This document shows, piece after piece, positions 6,475 through 6,495 of a stretch of DNA of 6,495 nt. The position numbers and the translations under genes are program-made. The notes beneath the pieces were generated by a model. The model worked only from the letters and a program-made list of their open reading frames with translations, was not told the DNA's origin and did no database searches. The DNA comes from an uncultured Gemmataceae bacterium (GTDB lineage: Bacteria; Planctomycetota; Planctomycetia; Gemmatales; Gemmataceae): assembly GCA_937922175.1 (NCBI GenBank), contig CAKZUU010000466.1, positions 1 through 6,495 on the forward strand. The letters are read 5' to 3'. The number at the start of each line of letters is the position of its first letter. Position 1 is the first letter of the stretch.

Positions 6475-6495
6475 GGAGGGAAATGAACCGTTCGA

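Overview
The window is a dense stretch of chromosome, moderately high in GC, with six protein genes and almost no free space. The gene content suggests a planctomycete (Planctomycetota). It carries bacterial homologues of two tetrahydromethanopterin (H4MPT)-linked C1 enzymes (Fae and MtdB). It also carries a large secreted PQQ-like beta-propeller protein opening with a WPxxRGDxxxTG-type motif, common in that phylum, and divergent AroE-like and PIG-L-like enzymes resembling those annotated in planctomycetes. The lineage call is inference; there is no rRNA or other marker gene here.

Left half, plus strand (1-2298): the 3' part of a thioredoxin-fold protein with an intact CxxC motif, then a PIG-L/LmbE-type zinc deacetylase related to the bacillithiol enzyme BshB1, then a stand-alone shikimate dehydrogenase-like protein (AroE). 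Gaps are short (47 and 86 bp), so co-transcription is plausible. Both the deacetylase and the AroE homologue keep their core catalytic or metal residues but have substitutions at textbook substrate-site positions. Their exact substrates are therefore less certain than their families.

Right half, minus strand (6464-2305, read right to left): a secreted 844-residue PQQ-like beta-propeller protein with a long helical C-terminal half, then formaldehyde-activating enzyme (Fae), then NAD(P)-dependent methylene-H4MPT dehydrogenase (MtdB). Fae and MtdB catalyse consecutive steps: formaldehyde plus H4MPT gives methylene-H4MPT, which is oxidised to methenyl-H4MPT. A plausible promoter lies in the 140-bp gap before fae, so fae-mtdB may be its own transcription unit.

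The two halves converge, with only 6 bp between the aroE and mtdB stop codons. I see no RNA gene, CRISPR array, insertion sequence, phage gene or defence system. The most interesting points are the bacterial H4MPT gene pair, the altered active-site motifs in the AroE-like and deacetylase genes, and the unassigned C-terminal half of the beta-propeller protein.
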